Below, in pieces: positions 42,502 to 51,536 of a stretch of DNA of 64,000 nucleotides (position 1 is its first letter; every line of letters begins with the position of its first letter). Below the pieces are notes generated by a model that worked only from the letters and a program-made list of their open reading frames with translations, had not been told where the DNA came from and did not search any database. The DNA lies in NCBI RefSeq assembly GCF_040448305.1, contig NZ_CP148752.1, positions 2,976,001 to 3,040,000 on the forward strand, read 5' to 3'. Position numbers and translations under genes: made by a program. This DNA is from Pseudomonas fluorescens (lineage in GTDB: Bacteria; Pseudomonadota; Gammaproteobacteria; Pseudomonadales; Pseudomonadaceae).

Positions 42502-43212
42502 TCAATACAACTTCTGGCCTGGTTCATTACCAAGCATCGACACATTACTTGTCGGGCTGGTCAGTAAACTACTGAGCGACTGGTCAAACTTTTGCAGCGC
42601 CCTGACTTGTACATTCTGTTGCTCATTAATGTCCGCAACTATCTCTTCACTGCGTTTGTAGTCGGCCCAAACCGGACTGAGTGCTTTGGCGTCATACCCT
42701 TTTGCAGTGCCAATGTAATTGAAGTTTTTATCATAAAAGTCTGCACTGACATGAGACTCGATGTCTGAACTGCGCGACGTCATGAGTTGACTGCGGGTGT
42801 CGACGATCGCCACGACATCCGGTCTCGCGGCCCTGAGGCTTTGCATGTCCGGGTACACCGTGACCGAGCCAAACCGACGCTGCAAGGAGGTCTTGATGCC
42901 TTCTATGGCGAAGTCAGGATTGGATGTGGCTACATAGGCGTCATGGATCGGCTGCACCAGCAAGCTCTGCCCGAAGCCGGTGCCGGCGTTGGCCTGATAG
43001 TCCCGAAGGTATGCACGATTGGTCTGGGTATTGCGGCTGTAGACAACGCCCAGCGAGACATCGCTGCCATTGGGGATATGCGCGGCACCGCTGCGGCCAA
43101 CCGGTTCAGTGAAGATGCCGTCCAGGGCAGAGACAGCTGTCGGTGCGGTGGGAACGGAGCAACCGGCTAATAGGGCAGTTATCGTTAATGTACTGGCGAG
43201 CGCAAGTTTCAT
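42502..43212 (-). CDS. Predicted outer- or inner-membrane lipoprotein
   Basis: A 236-residue lipoprotein: MKLALASTLTITALLAGCSV has a signal peptide and lipobox LLAG-Cys at residue 18, with Ser at +2 suggesting outer-membrane sorting. The mature part includes GVVYSRNTQTNRAYLRDYQA and VAIVDTRSQLMTSRSSDIES, without a family I recognise. The body hints at a nucleation-type surface protein but this is not supported further. ATG 43212 is preferred; the open frame upstream to 43281 lacks a signal sequence. Confidence 0.75.
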   Translation of the reverse strand: MKLALASTLTITALLAGCSVPTAPTAVSALDGIFTEPVGRSGAAHIPNGSDVSLGVVYSRNTQTNRAYLRDYQANAGTGFGQSLLVQPIHDAYVATSNPDFAIEGIKTSLQRRFGSVTVYPDMQSLRAARPDVVAIVDTRSQLMTSRSSDIESHVSADFYDKNFNYIGTAKGYDAKALSPVWADYKRSEEIVADINEQQNVQVRALQKFDQSLSSLLTSPTSNVSMLGNEPGQKLY

Positions 43213-43385
43213 GGTGTTTCTCCAGTGAAACAACTTCAGTCGAAAGTTAAAGTTGCCGGTGTTGTGCCGGCGGTAACTCAAGACTAAACCCAGGTTGATT
43301 TATTTAAATAGCCAATATCCACACTTGTCAGGCGACCAATAGTTTTGTTTGGTTTAAACGTCATCGGTTAATTGCGTGAGGAAAT

Positions 43386-43422
43386 AAAAAGGCCCGAATC
43401 CGCGATTCGAGCCTTTTTATTT
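43386..43422 (-). terminator. Rho-independent terminator after the cupin gene
   Basis: AAAAAGGCCCGAATC, CGC loop, GATTCGAGCCTTTTTAT: an imperfect stem with A- and T-runs on both sides, so it can work in both directions. It lies 20 bases past the cupin stop on the minus strand. Confidence 0.85.
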
Positions 43423-43441
43423 ATAGCTGTACGTTCAGCCA

Positions 43442-43852
43442 TCAGTGTTCCAGTGGGATCAACACTTTCTCGTCCGTGGCCAAAACCATGAATGCCAGCA
43501 ACCTGGCCGGCTGGGTTGCGCTGGCGTTTTTCGACACCATGTGTTCCGAACCCGCCGGCTCATACCAGAACTCACCAGCCTTGTAGGTTTTCGCTGGCTG
43601 GCCCTTCACCTGGGAGGTGATTTCTCCGGAAATGACATAGGCCATGGTGGTGCCATCGTGTTTGTGAGCGATGGACGACTGGCCGGGTTGATAATCGACT
43701 TCGATCATCAGCGCTTTTTTACCAGGCACGTTTTTCAGCATTTCGTCCTGCAAAACGGTGACCTTTTCCGAAGGGTCATGGGCAAAGGCCGATGCGCAAA
43801 ATATCAGGGCCAGGGCGGCAAGGGGGGCAGCACAGAAGCGCGACATGTTCAT
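43442..43852 (-). CDS. Periplasmic cupin-domain protein
   Basis: A 136-residue exported single-domain cupin. Signal peptide MNMSRFCAAPLAALALIFCA ending near AFA. Cupin motif 1 reads IAHKHDGTTMAYVISGEI and motif 2 EFWYEPAGSEHMVSKN, giving the His and Glu metal ligands. Small cupins of this type have been given varied roles; substrate unknown. Monocistronic, with its own terminator. Confidence 0.85.
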   Translation of the reverse strand: MNMSRFCAAPLAALALIFCASAFAHDPSEKVTVLQDEMLKNVPGKKALMIEVDYQPGQSSIAHKHDGTTMAYVISGEITSQVKGQPAKTYKAGEFWYEPAGSEHMVSKNASATQPARLLAFMVLATDEKVLIPLEH

Positions 43853-43978
43853 GGTTCTTTACCTGCGGTGGGTTAGTTGTCGAAAACAACAGTAGTCCGC
43901 AAGCAGTAGAGGTTAAACAGCCAATATTCTGGAAGGCGAGGGGACCAATTGCAGAAGGGCCAACGGAGAAAAAATGAT

Positions 43979-44002
43979 GGTGAGGGAGCAAGCTCCCTCA
44001 CC
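43979..44002. repeat. Short palindromic repeat
   Basis: GGTGAGGGAGC, AA, GCTCCCTCACC: an 11-base perfect inverted repeat of the same general type as the one at 29331, between the monooxygenase-fold gene stop and the cupin promoter region. Confidence 0.8.
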
Positions 44003-44013
44003 ACAGGAAATGG

Positions 44014-44307
44014 TTAAACGATCGGAAAACTGTTGAAGTCCACGGCATTGGCCAGCTGGCTATCGATCAGGCTGATAAAACCCTGGACCTGCGGACAGTT
44101 GAAATGCGATCGCATGGCCGCTTCCGATTGCCAGTGGGCGCTGACGGTCCAGCGATTGGTGTCCTCGGGGCAGCGGTCGACCATATAGGATTCGCAACCG
44201 GGAAGTTCACGCAGGGTTTCGACAATCTTCTGCAGTTGCTTGCCCAGTTCATCCGAGCGGCCGGCGGCGGCCTGCACCTGTACGGTATTGATCACTTCAT
44301 GGGACAT
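44014..44307 (-). CDS. Antibiotic biosynthesis monooxygenase (ABM) domain protein
   Basis: A 97-residue dimeric ferredoxin-like-fold protein (VNTVQVQAAAGRSDELGK pattern; LPGCESYMVDRCPEDTNRW, then TVSAHWQSEAAMRSHF). Members are often quinol monooxygenases or haem-degrading enzymes; many have no known substrate. Despite the family name there is no link to the island cluster 20 kb away. ATG 44307 follows AGGAG. Confidence 0.85.
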   Translation of the reverse strand: MSHEVINTVQVQAAAGRSDELGKQLQKIVETLRELPGCESYMVDRCPEDTNRWTVSAHWQSEAAMRSHFNCPQVQGFISLIDSQLANAVDFNSFPIV

Positions 44308-44430
44308 TGCTCACACTCCTGAATCAGGCCGGACGAATCCTGCTCACTGAGGGATAACGCCTATGCAGGATAGGCCCGGCCCCCGGGACCGCCAATAGCC
44401 AATCACCGGATAAAGTCGCAGGCCAATCCG

Positions 44431-45864
44431 TCAGGCCACCTGCTGCAGGATGTCGCGCAAACGGTCCAGGGCGATGTCGATGTCGAGGGTTTCAATGGCG
44501 CCAAAACCGAAGAAAAGCCCGGCCCTGGGCGTTTCCTGATAAAAAAAGCTGTCTATGGCATAGAGCCCGACTTCGACTTTTTTCGCCAGTTCGATCACCA
44601 ATGCAATATCCATCGGCGCTTTGCACATCACCACCATGTGGAAACCGGCGGTGGACGGCACCGCCTCCAGCCAGGGCGAAAGATCGCCGGCCATGCGCGT
44701 CAGGATCCGCTCGCGGCGCCCGGCATAGATCGTATGGCAGCGCCGGATGTGCTTGAGCAGGCAGCCTTCGGCGATGAATTTGGCCAGTGCCCATTGCGGC
44801 AGGGTCGAGGTGTGCAGGTCGGTGAGCTGTTTGGCGCGCACCACGGCCTCGAGGATCGCCGGCGGCAGGATCGCATAGCCGAGCCGCAGTTCCGGCAACA
44901 GGGTTTTGGAGAACGTCCCGACGTACGCGACGATCCCCCGTTCATCCATGCTCTGCAGGGAATCGGTGGGGCGGCCTTCATAGCGGAATTCGCTGTCGTA
45001 GTCGTCCTCGATGATGATCGCGCCCAACTCATAGGCCTTGGCCAGCAGTGCTTCCCGGCGCGCCTGGCTCATCGGCATGCCCAGCGGGAACTGGTGCGAC
45101 GGGGTGACGTAGATCAGGCGCGTGCCGCGAGGAATCCGGTCCACCACAATGCCTTCGGCGTCCACCGGCACGCCTATCACCGTGGCGCCATGGGTGCCGA
45201 ACAGCAGACGCGCTGGCGGGTAGCCGGGGTCCTCCATGGCGACCAGGCTGCCCGGACTGATCAGCACCCGGGCGATCAGGTCCAGCGCCTGTTGCGCGCC
45301 GTTGCACACCACCACATCCTCATCCTGGCAATTGACCCCGCGGGAGAACGCGATGTGCTGCGCAATGGCGTTGCGCAAGGCGGGCAAGCCCTCGGGCAGG
45401 CTGTAGAGACCCTTGGAACCGGCCATCTGGCGCAGCGCATGAGAGGTGCAGCGCCGCCAGTCATCCTGGGGGAACTGGCCCTTGCTGGTGGCGCCACCAA
45501 TGAAGTCGTAGCGCAGCGAGCCTTCCAGGGTCGGATGACGCAGAAACACCGGCAGGTTGCGCCAGGACTCGATCACCTCGAAGCCGCCAAGCTCGGTGTG
45601 GCTCTGTTTGCGCTGCACCTTCGACGCGCGCGCGTTGACGTAAGTGCCTTTGCCGACCACCCCGGTGAGGAAGTTTTCGTAGGTCAGCTGGGCGTAGGTA
45701 TCGGAAATGGTCTTGCGCGAAATACCCAATTGTTCGGCCAGCAAACGGCTGGGCGGCAGTTGCGTCCCGGCGGTCAGGCGCCCGGACTCGATGGCGCTGC
45801 GCAGTTGGTTGTACAGCTGGCCGGCCAGGTCCTTGCGGCCGTTGATGACAACATGTAGTTCCAT
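44431..45864 (-). CDS. MocR-type regulator (GntR HTH fused to aminotransferase-like domain)
   Basis: A 477-residue transcription factor. N-terminal GntR winged helix (DLAGQLYNQLRSAIESGRL, LAEQLGISRKTISDTYAQL), then a fold-type I aminotransferase-like domain with VVCNGAQQALDLIARVLI, IIIEDDYDSEFRYEGRP and VGTFSKTLLPELRLGYA, where Lys in TFSKTL would bind PLP. These regulators sense PLP or an amino compound. It is divergent from the AhpD-like gene at 46070, its likely target. ATG 45864 (MELHVVINGRKDL) matches the usual start; the frame is open to 45963. Confidence 0.88.
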   Translation of the reverse strand: MELHVVINGRKDLAGQLYNQLRSAIESGRLTAGTQLPPSRLLAEQLGISRKTISDTYAQLTYENFLTGVVGKGTYVNARASKVQRKQSHTELGGFEVIESWRNLPVFLRHPTLEGSLRYDFIGGATSKGQFPQDDWRRCTSHALRQMAGSKGLYSLPEGLPALRNAIAQHIAFSRGVNCQDEDVVVCNGAQQALDLIARVLISPGSLVAMEDPGYPPARLLFGTHGATVIGVPVDAEGIVVDRIPRGTRLIYVTPSHQFPLGMPMSQARREALLAKAYELGAIIIEDDYDSEFRYEGRPTDSLQSMDERGIVAYVGTFSKTLLPELRLGYAILPPAILEAVVRAKQLTDLHTSTLPQWALAKFIAEGCLLKHIRRCHTIYAGRRERILTRMAGDLSPWLEAVPSTAGFHMVVMCKAPMDIALVIELAKKVEVGLYAIDSFFYQETPRAGLFFGFGAIETLDIDIALDRLRDILQQVA

Positions 45865-46069
45865 ACCGGCGAGGCTCCGGGGCTGTTGAGGCGCGTGTGC
45901 GTCGCGCAAGATTACCCTTATCCGCTTGTGGTACAGAAGTTGTGCAGTGGAAAAACCGTCCATTGGTCTGGTGGCGGTGGTCCCCGGGGAATTCGCCTGA
46001 TTGGATCTGTCATGCCTGCGCGCCAGCGACTACCGTGAAGATCACCTCACGCCTGCACGAGATCGCTCC

Positions 46070-46510
46070 ATGAACCCCCGTCTGGATTACTACAGCGCGT
46101 CCCCCAAGGCGATGAAAGCCATGATCGCCATGGAGGCCCTGACCAGCAGCCTGAGCATCGAGCAGGGCCTGCTGCACCTGATCAAGATTCGCGCATCGCA
46201 GCTCAATGGCTGTGCCTTTTGCACCGACATGCACTCGGTGGATGCACGGCGCCTGGGCGAAAGCGACCGGCGCTTGTATTCCATTGTGGTCTGGCGCGAC
46301 AGCAACTTTTTCAATCCGCGGGAAAGAGCCGCGCTGGCCTGGACCGAGGCGGTCACCTTGATCTCCGAAAGCCACGTGCCGGACGATGTCTACGCGCAAA
46401 CCCGGGAGCAGTTCAGTGAAAGCGAAATGGTCGACCTGACCATCGCCGTCACCACCATCAACAGCTGGAATCGCCTGGCGGTGAGCTTTCGGCAGACACC
46501 CAGCGCCTGA
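46070..46510 (+). CDS. Carboxymuconolactone decarboxylase/AhpD-like protein
   Basis: A 146-residue alkylhydroperoxidase-D-like protein. Redox motif CAFCTDMHSVDARRLG (CxxC and downstream His) is intact, with QGLLHLIKIRASQLNG before and RERAALAWTEAVTL after, the standard family pattern. It probably acts as a thiol peroxidase or related reductase. ATG 46070 (MNPRLDYYSASP) is preferred over the open frame from 46001. Divergent from the MocR gene, a frequent pairing. Confidence 0.87.
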   Translation: MNPRLDYYSASPKAMKAMIAMEALTSSLSIEQGLLHLIKIRASQLNGCAFCTDMHSVDARRLGESDRRLYSIVVWRDSNFFNPRERAALAWTEAVTLISESHVPDDVYAQTREQFSESEMVDLTIAVTTINSWNRLAVSFRQTPSA

Positions 46511-46583
46511 ATCATTGTCACAGCAGGTTCATGAACGTTCTGCAGGATGCAACTGTCAGTGTCAGGTCGACAGGGAGTCTTCG

Positions 46584-47564
46584 ATGTCAGTCATGGAAAT
46601 CTGCGCCCAACAGGGTGCTGCCGAGTATCGTGTAGCCATCGATAAAAACGCGCCCTGGCGCCAGTTGGCGGCGACAATCGACCCCGAACTGGCGCTGTAT
46701 TTCACCGTCAGCGCCCGTTGCGGTTGTTTCATGCAGGCCGCCCGCAGTCTCAACATCAAGGCCACCCGCCTGCGCAGGCAACTGGTGCTGCTGGAAGCGC
46801 AGCTCCAGTGTTCACTGTTCAACCCTTCCGACAATGGCTTCAGCCTCAGCCGCGATGGCTTGCGCTTGCATGCACAATTGATCGCCCTGGCCCATGAGCG
46901 CAATTTGCCAGTGATCGAGCAGCCGTTGATTCGCCTGGCCGTGGCGGATTCGATCCTGCATGACATTCTCGGACGTGACCTGGTTGCACTGCTGCGGCGC
47001 AACGCCAGCGTGCGCCTGGACATCATCACGCTCGACAGCGAATTGGCCTTGCAGTCGGTCAGCGCCGACGTGGTGGTGTGGCTGGGTGAAACCGGGTCGC
47101 CGTTACCGGGGCCAAGCTTTGCCACCACCGAAGCCCGGCGTCTGGTGCAACTGGAATACCTGCCGCACATTGCCAAGCGCTATTCGCGGGTCGCTTCCAG
47201 GCCGGAAAGCCTGGATGAGTTAGCCGATTTTCTCCTGGTGCAATGGCGACAGGACTGTCAGGTTGAAAGCTTCCGGCCTTGGAATGCACTGGTGGATCAA
47301 CGCCTGGCGGGGGCGGTGCAACTGCAATCCTACGGGCTGATGCTGGAGATGATCCGTTGCAGTGCCTGCATCGGCCTGTTGCCGCACTACATGAGCCACT
47401 TCGACCGCGGGCTGATTGCCTTGCCGGGCTTGTTTGACCAGCCGATGCGGCGTCAGGTGTGGATGGCGGTCAACGCCCATTCCGGGGACGACGCGCAGGT
47501 GCGGATGATCGTCGAGTTGATTGAAAACACCTTCGCAGAGCGTCGCGAATGGTTCGAAAACTGA
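46584..47564 (+). CDS. LysR-family transcriptional regulator
   Basis: A 326-residue LysR-type protein with an atypical long N-terminus. The winged helix lies at about residues 40-95 (ALYFTVSARCGCFMQAARSL, NIKATRLRRQLVLLEAQLQC) and the effector domain follows (LIRLAVADSILHDILG; VVVWLGETGSPLPG). Target genes cannot be told; the neighbours are not divergent. ATG 46584 follows AGGGAG at six bases. Confidence 0.8.
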   Translation: MSVMEICAQQGAAEYRVAIDKNAPWRQLAATIDPELALYFTVSARCGCFMQAARSLNIKATRLRRQLVLLEAQLQCSLFNPSDNGFSLSRDGLRLHAQLIALAHERNLPVIEQPLIRLAVADSILHDILGRDLVALLRRNASVRLDIITLDSELALQSVSADVVVWLGETGSPLPGPSFATTEARRLVQLEYLPHIAKRYSRVASRPESLDELADFLLVQWRQDCQVESFRPWNALVDQRLAGAVQLQSYGLMLEMIRCSACIGLLPHYMSHFDRGLIALPGLFDQPMRRQVWMAVNAHSGDDAQVRMIVELIENTFAERREWFEN

Positions 47565-47576
47565 ATGCGATCAAAA

Positions 47577-47605
47577 TGTGGGACCAAGCCCGCTCCCACA
47601 TTGGT
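47577..47605. repeat. Single degenerate REP unit
   Basis: TGTGGGACCAAGCCCGCTCC and its following CACATTGG contain a short inverted repeat related to the REP doublets, here as a single unit after the LysR gene. Confidence 0.7.
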
Positions 47606-47671
47606 TCTCGCCACACCCGCAGGTAGCGTTATAGAGTGAACGGCCATGCCTGCTTCAAGGATGATTCACCC

Positions 47672-48193
47672 ATGCCAACCACCGAACCCGTCATCACCCT
47701 CGAACGCTTCAACGAATCCCATATCGAAGGCATTGCGGCGCTGTACAACGATCCGGCAATCGCCCGTCAAACCCTGCAAATGCCGTTTCAGTCCACCGAA
47801 CTCTGGCGCAGTCGCCTGGCGCTGGATAACGAACGCTTGGTGAAAGTGGTGGCCCTGCATCAAGGTACGGTCGTCGGCAACATTGGCCTGGAGCAGTTCT
47901 CACGCATTCGTCGCAGCCATGCCGGCAGTTTCGGCATGGGCGTTGCGGTGGCGTGGCAGGGCAAGGGCGTAGGGTCGAAGTTGCTCGAAACGGCATTGGA
48001 TATTGCCGATAACTGGATGAATCTGCAGCGCATCGAGCTTTCGGTATATGCCGACAACGAAGCGGCCATTGCCCTGTACCGCAAGTACGGCTTCGAAACC
48101 GAGGGTCTGTTCCGTGATTACGCCGTGCGCGACGGCGTGCTGGTGGACACCTTGAGCATGGCGCGCCTGCGTCGCACGCCCAAGGCCGGTTGA
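47672..48193 (+). CDS. GNAT family N-acetyltransferase
   Basis: A 173-residue acetyltransferase. The acetyl-CoA loop reads VAWQGKGVGSKLLETALDIA (motif A), followed by ELSVYADNEAAIALYRKYGF (motif B) and GLFRDYAVRDGVLVDTLSM, a pattern seen in RimJ/PhnO/YhhY-like enzymes acting on small molecules or peptides. Substrate unknown. ATG 47672 chosen because AAGGA precedes it. Convergent with the racemase gene, stops one base apart. Confidence 0.87.
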   Translation: MPTTEPVITLERFNESHIEGIAALYNDPAIARQTLQMPFQSTELWRSRLALDNERLVKVVALHQGTVVGNIGLEQFSRIRRSHAGSFGMGVAVAWQGKGVGSKLLETALDIADNWMNLQRIELSVYADNEAAIALYRKYGFETEGLFRDYAVRDGVLVDTLSMARLRRTPKAG

Positions 48194-48194
48194 G

Positions 48195-48887
48195 TCAGTC
48201 GCCCAGGGCGAACGCCACCGCAGCTTGCGCATGCAGCTCGGTGGTGTCGAGCAAGGGCAGGGCGCTGTGTTCGGGTTTGATCAGCAAGCCAATCTCTGTG
48301 CAGCCGAGGATGATCGCTTGGGCGCCGCGCTGCTCCAGCGAAGCGATGACCTGCTGATACATCCGGCGCGAGGTTTCGCTGATGACGCCGACGCACAACT
48401 CGTCGTAGATGATCCGGTGCACGGCCTGGCGCTCCCCGGCCTCCGGCACCAGCACGGTCAAGCCCCGGGCGGCGAGGCGTTCCTTGAGGAAGTCCTGTTC
48501 CATGGTGAACGCGGTGCCCAGCAGTCCCACCTTCAATGCACCGGCCTCGACCGCAGCCTGAGCGGCCGGATCGGCGATGTGCAGGAAGGGAATGTCGATG
48601 GCCGCCTGAATCTGCCCGGCGACCTTGTGCATGGTGTTGGTGCACAACACCACGCAATCGGCGCCGCCCGCCTGCAAGCGCTGCGCGGCATCCACCAGGA
48701 TCAGCGCCGCATCGTCCCAGCGACCGGCGTGCTGGGCCTGTTCGACTGGACCGAAGTCGACGCTGTACATGAGCAATTTCGCCGAACGCAACGGTCCGAG
48801 GCGCTCGCGTACCTGCTGGTTGATCAGGCGGTAATACTCGGCGCTGGACTCCCAGCTCATGCCGCCGATCAGGCCGATGGTGCGCAT
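48195..48887 (-). CDS. Aspartate/glutamate racemase family protein (YgeA-like)
   Basis: A 230-residue cofactor-independent racemase. MRTIGLIGGMSWESSAEYYR is typical of the family; the two catalytic cysteines appear in VVLCTNTMHKVA (near 83) and AIILGCTEIGLLI (near 196). Broad-specificity amino-acid racemase is the likely activity. ATG 48887 follows GGAG at six bases. Divergent from the hypothetical gene at 49038 across a 150-base gap. Confidence 0.9.
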   Translation of the reverse strand: MRTIGLIGGMSWESSAEYYRLINQQVRERLGPLRSAKLLMYSVDFGPVEQAQHAGRWDDAALILVDAAQRLQAGGADCVVLCTNTMHKVAGQIQAAIDIPFLHIADPAAQAAVEAGALKVGLLGTAFTMEQDFLKERLAARGLTVLVPEAGERQAVHRIIYDELCVGVISETSRRMYQQVIASLEQRGAQAIILGCTEIGLLIKPEHSALPLLDTTELHAQAAVAFALGD

Positions 48888-49037
48888 ATCGTGCTCCGTT
48901 TGTCAGGTGAAGTGCGCACCTACAGTGCCCGCGATTACGCGACGGTGCAAACTGTCGTCAGGTTTTAGTCGTACGCAGCGTTCGGGCATCTGCCATGCTC
49001 CAGGTCCGCAACACCGGTCTATTCAGGGAACACCGCT

Positions 49038-49532
49038 ATGGACGATGTACAGCAACTGGGCGAAATGCTTCGCCACTATGCCGAAAGCGAAGCGCACAAA
49101 AAGCAAGTGTTCGAGTCGCAATCGGCCGAGTGGGCGAAGCGCATTGGTGCGCTGTTCGATCAGATCCAGCAGTGGCTGGAACCGGTCAAGGCACCTAACC
49201 TGCTCGAAGTGAACCGCGAAGTGTATGTCGCGTCGGGGCCGAGTGTTCCGGTGGAGACCTCTCCATTCAAGACCGAAAAGCTGAGCATCCTGATCGCTGG
49301 CAAACCGGTGGAATTCGTGCCGGAGGTGATGGGTGTCGGCGGGCAGATTTCCGTGGCGGTGATGGGCTTTACAGCAGCACGTTATGGCAGCGTGTCACTG
49401 GTGTGCCTGCCGCCATCCACTAGCTGGCAGTGGCGCAAGACCAATGGCTTGAAAGACCCGGACACTTTTGAGTTCGATGCAAACTTCCTGGCGCAACAAC
49501 TGCAAAGCCTGATTCCCCGGGAGCGTACCTGA
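49038..49532 (+). CDS. Conserved hypothetical protein, 164 aa
   Basis: A soluble 164-residue protein. The N-terminal third is helical and charged (LGEMLRHYAESEAHKKQVFE), the remainder beta-rich with KTEKLSILIAGKPVEFVPEV and ending LAQQLQSLIPRERT. No signal peptide or catalytic motif recognised. Family not identified; a REP doublet follows immediately. Confidence 0.7.
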   Translation: MDDVQQLGEMLRHYAESEAHKKQVFESQSAEWAKRIGALFDQIQQWLEPVKAPNLLEVNREVYVASGPSVPVETSPFKTEKLSILIAGKPVEFVPEVMGVGGQISVAVMGFTAARYGSVSLVCLPPSTSWQWRKTNGLKDPDTFEFDANFLAQQLQSLIPRERT

Positions 49533-49542
49533 GACAAATAAC

Positions 49543-49634
49543 CCTGTAGGAGTGAGCCTGCTCGCGATGGCGTTTCAGCATTCAACATGTATGTTGCTGA
49601 CAGTCTGCCATCGCGAGCAGGCTCACTCCTACTG
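49543..49634. repeat. REP doublet (GAGTGAGC variant)
   Basis: TGTAGGAGTGAGCCTGCTCG and CGAGCAGGCTCACTCCTACT face each other. The variant with AGTGAGC matches on both arms, so the pair has evolved together. Confidence 0.9.
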
Positions 49635-49648
49635 TGGTCGGCGGTGCC

Positions 49649-49870
49649 TCAGATTTCGAGGTTGCCCCACCCCGGTTTCGGCACTTCAGGCACCACTGCA
49701 TTCACTGTCTTGCCCGTCGCCAATTCCACCCGCCGCGCCACTTCCGGGTCATCCGCAAACGGGATCAGGCTCGCATCGTCCAGGCTCTCGGCGGTCTGGT
49801 GGCGCAGACAATACTCGATGGCGAACCACAAAAATGCCACACCCAGAATGTTCAATATGACTTCAATCAT
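49649..49870 (-). CDS. Small single-span membrane protein paired with ccoN4
   Basis: A 73-residue protein with one N-terminal membrane segment (MIEVILNILGVAFLWFAIEY) and a polar tail. Its ATG overlaps the stop of the ccoN-like gene by one base (TGATG). The equivalent gene beside ccoN4 in P. aeruginosa (PA4134, from memory) is also hypothetical. It may be a CcoQ-like accessory subunit; that is inference from position and size. Confidence 0.65.
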   Translation of the reverse strand: MIEVILNILGVAFLWFAIEYCLRHQTAESLDDASLIPFADDPEVARRVELATGKTVNAVVPEVPKPGWGNLEI

Positions 49871-51297
49871 CAGGCTAACCGCGCCTCGCGTTCGGCCATC
49901 GCCACGTCCGTTACCCGCACCGTGCGCCACACGTTGTAGGCCATCAGCAGCATGCCGCTGAGGAAGAACACCCCGCCGGCAAAGCGCACGACGAATCCCG
50001 GATGGCTGGCCTGCAAGGCTTCGACGAAGGAGTAGGTCAGCGTGCCGTCATCGTTGATCGCGCGCCACATCAGGCCCTGGGTGATGCCGTTGACCCACAT
50101 CGAGGCGATGTACAGCACGGTGCCGATGGTCGCCAGCCAAAAGTGCAGGTTGATCAGCGGCGTGCTGTGCATCTGATCGCGTCCGAATACCTTTGGCACC
50201 ATGTGATAGGTCGCACCGAAGGTAATCATCGCCACCCAGCCCAGCGCCCCGGCGTGCACGTGGCCGATGGTCCAGTCGGTATAGTGGGAGAGGGCGTTGA
50301 CGGTCTTGATCGCCATCATCGGCCCTTCGAAGGTCGACATGCCGTAGAAGGCCAGGGACAGCACCAGGAAACGCAGGATCGGGTCGGTGCGCAACTTATG
50401 CCAGGCACCGGACAGGGTCATCATACCGTTGATCATCCCGCCCCAACTCGGCGCCAGCAGGATCAGCGACATGGCCATGCCCAGCGACTGCGCCCAGTCC
50501 GGCAGCGCGGTGTAGTGCAAGTGGTGCGGGCCGGCCCAGATGTACAAGGTGATCAGCGCCCAGAAGTGCACAATTGACAGGCGATAGGAATACACCGGCC
50601 GGCCCACCTGTTTCGGCACGAAGTAATACATCATTCCCAGGAAACCGGTGGTCAGGAAAAAACCCACGGCGTTGTGCCCGTACCACCATTGCACCATGGC
50701 GTCGGTGGCCCCGGAATACACCGGATAGGACTTGAACCAGTCGACTGGAATCGACAGGTGATTGACCACGTGCAGCATGGCGATGACCACGATGAATGCA
50801 CCGAAGAACCAGTTGCCGACGTAGATGTGTCTGGTCTTGCGTTGCACTACGGTGGTGAAGAACACCACGGCGTAAGCAATCCAGACCACGGTCATCCACA
50901 CCGCGCCGGTGAATTCGATTTCGGCGTATTCCTTGGTGGTGGTGTAGCCCAGTGGCAGGGTGATCAGCATCACCACAATCACCGACTGCCAGCCCCAGAA
51001 CGTGAAGGCGGCGAGTGTGTCCGAGAACAGCCGCACCTGGCAGGTACGCTGCACCGCATAATAGCTGGCGGCGAATTGCGCGCTGCCGGCGAAACCGAAA
51101 ATCACCAGGCTGGTGTGCAGCGGGCGCAAGCGGCCGAAGGTGGTCCACGGCAGGTCCAGGTTCATCTGCGGCCACACCAGTTGCGAGGCGATCCACACGC
51201 CCATCGCCATCCCCACGACGCCCCAGATCACGGTCGCCACGATGAATTGGCGGACGACCTTGTAGTTATAGGCCTGTCCGATAGTTGTTGTGCTCAT
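49870..51297 (-). CDS. ccoN4: Orphan cbb3-type cytochrome c oxidase subunit I (CcoN4-like)
   Basis: A 475-residue haem-copper oxidase catalytic subunit with about 12 membrane segments. Haem and copper ligand regions are visible: RPLHTSLVIFGFAGSAQFAA, WWYGHNAVGFFLTTGFLG, WAGPHHLHYTALPDWAQSLG and DWTIGHVHAGALGWVAMI. No ccoO, ccoQ or ccoP lies next to it, so it must pair with subunits encoded elsewhere. In P. aeruginosa the orphan CcoN4 is reported to form cyanide-resistant isoforms; its gene is also beside a sulfite/nitrite reductase-like gene, as here. ATG 51297 (MSTTTIGQAYNYKVV) follows GGAAG. Confidence 0.88.
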   Translation of the reverse strand: MSTTTIGQAYNYKVVRQFIVATVIWGVVGMAMGVWIASQLVWPQMNLDLPWTTFGRLRPLHTSLVIFGFAGSAQFAASYYAVQRTCQVRLFSDTLAAFTFWGWQSVIVVMLITLPLGYTTTKEYAEIEFTGAVWMTVVWIAYAVVFFTTVVQRKTRHIYVGNWFFGAFIVVIAMLHVVNHLSIPVDWFKSYPVYSGATDAMVQWWYGHNAVGFFLTTGFLGMMYYFVPKQVGRPVYSYRLSIVHFWALITLYIWAGPHHLHYTALPDWAQSLGMAMSLILLAPSWGGMINGMMTLSGAWHKLRTDPILRFLVLSLAFYGMSTFEGPMMAIKTVNALSHYTDWTIGHVHAGALGWVAMITFGATYHMVPKVFGRDQMHSTPLINLHFWLATIGTVLYIASMWVNGITQGLMWRAINDDGTLTYSFVEALQASHPGFVVRFAGGVFFLSGMLLMAYNVWRTVRVTDVAMAEREARLA

Positions 51298-51536
51298 GAT
51301 CGATGCTTCCACGGTTGCAATGACGTGCACTGTAAAAACCGTGGCGAAAACAAAACAGGCTCAGGAATATTTCATTTGTGCGGATCAGATAAATTGCGCT
51401 GCTGCGGCGATCTTGCGCGCTCTGATACGGTTTTTAACGATTCAGGTGAATCTGTAACGTGCTGCACCGCTGGCGCATAGTCGCTCTTATGAACGAGCCA
51501 CAGAGCCCGATGCCCCGCAATCCTGATGAGGTAGCT
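51298..51536. promoter_or_regulatory. Divergent promoter region of ccoN4 and the sulfite/nitrite reductase
   Basis: About 240 bases between the two starts. I looked for an Anr/FNR box (TTGAT-N4-ATCAA) and saw none. In P. aeruginosa this divergon responds to cyanide through a MocR-type regulator, MpaR (from memory); no binding site can be assigned here. Confidence 0.5.
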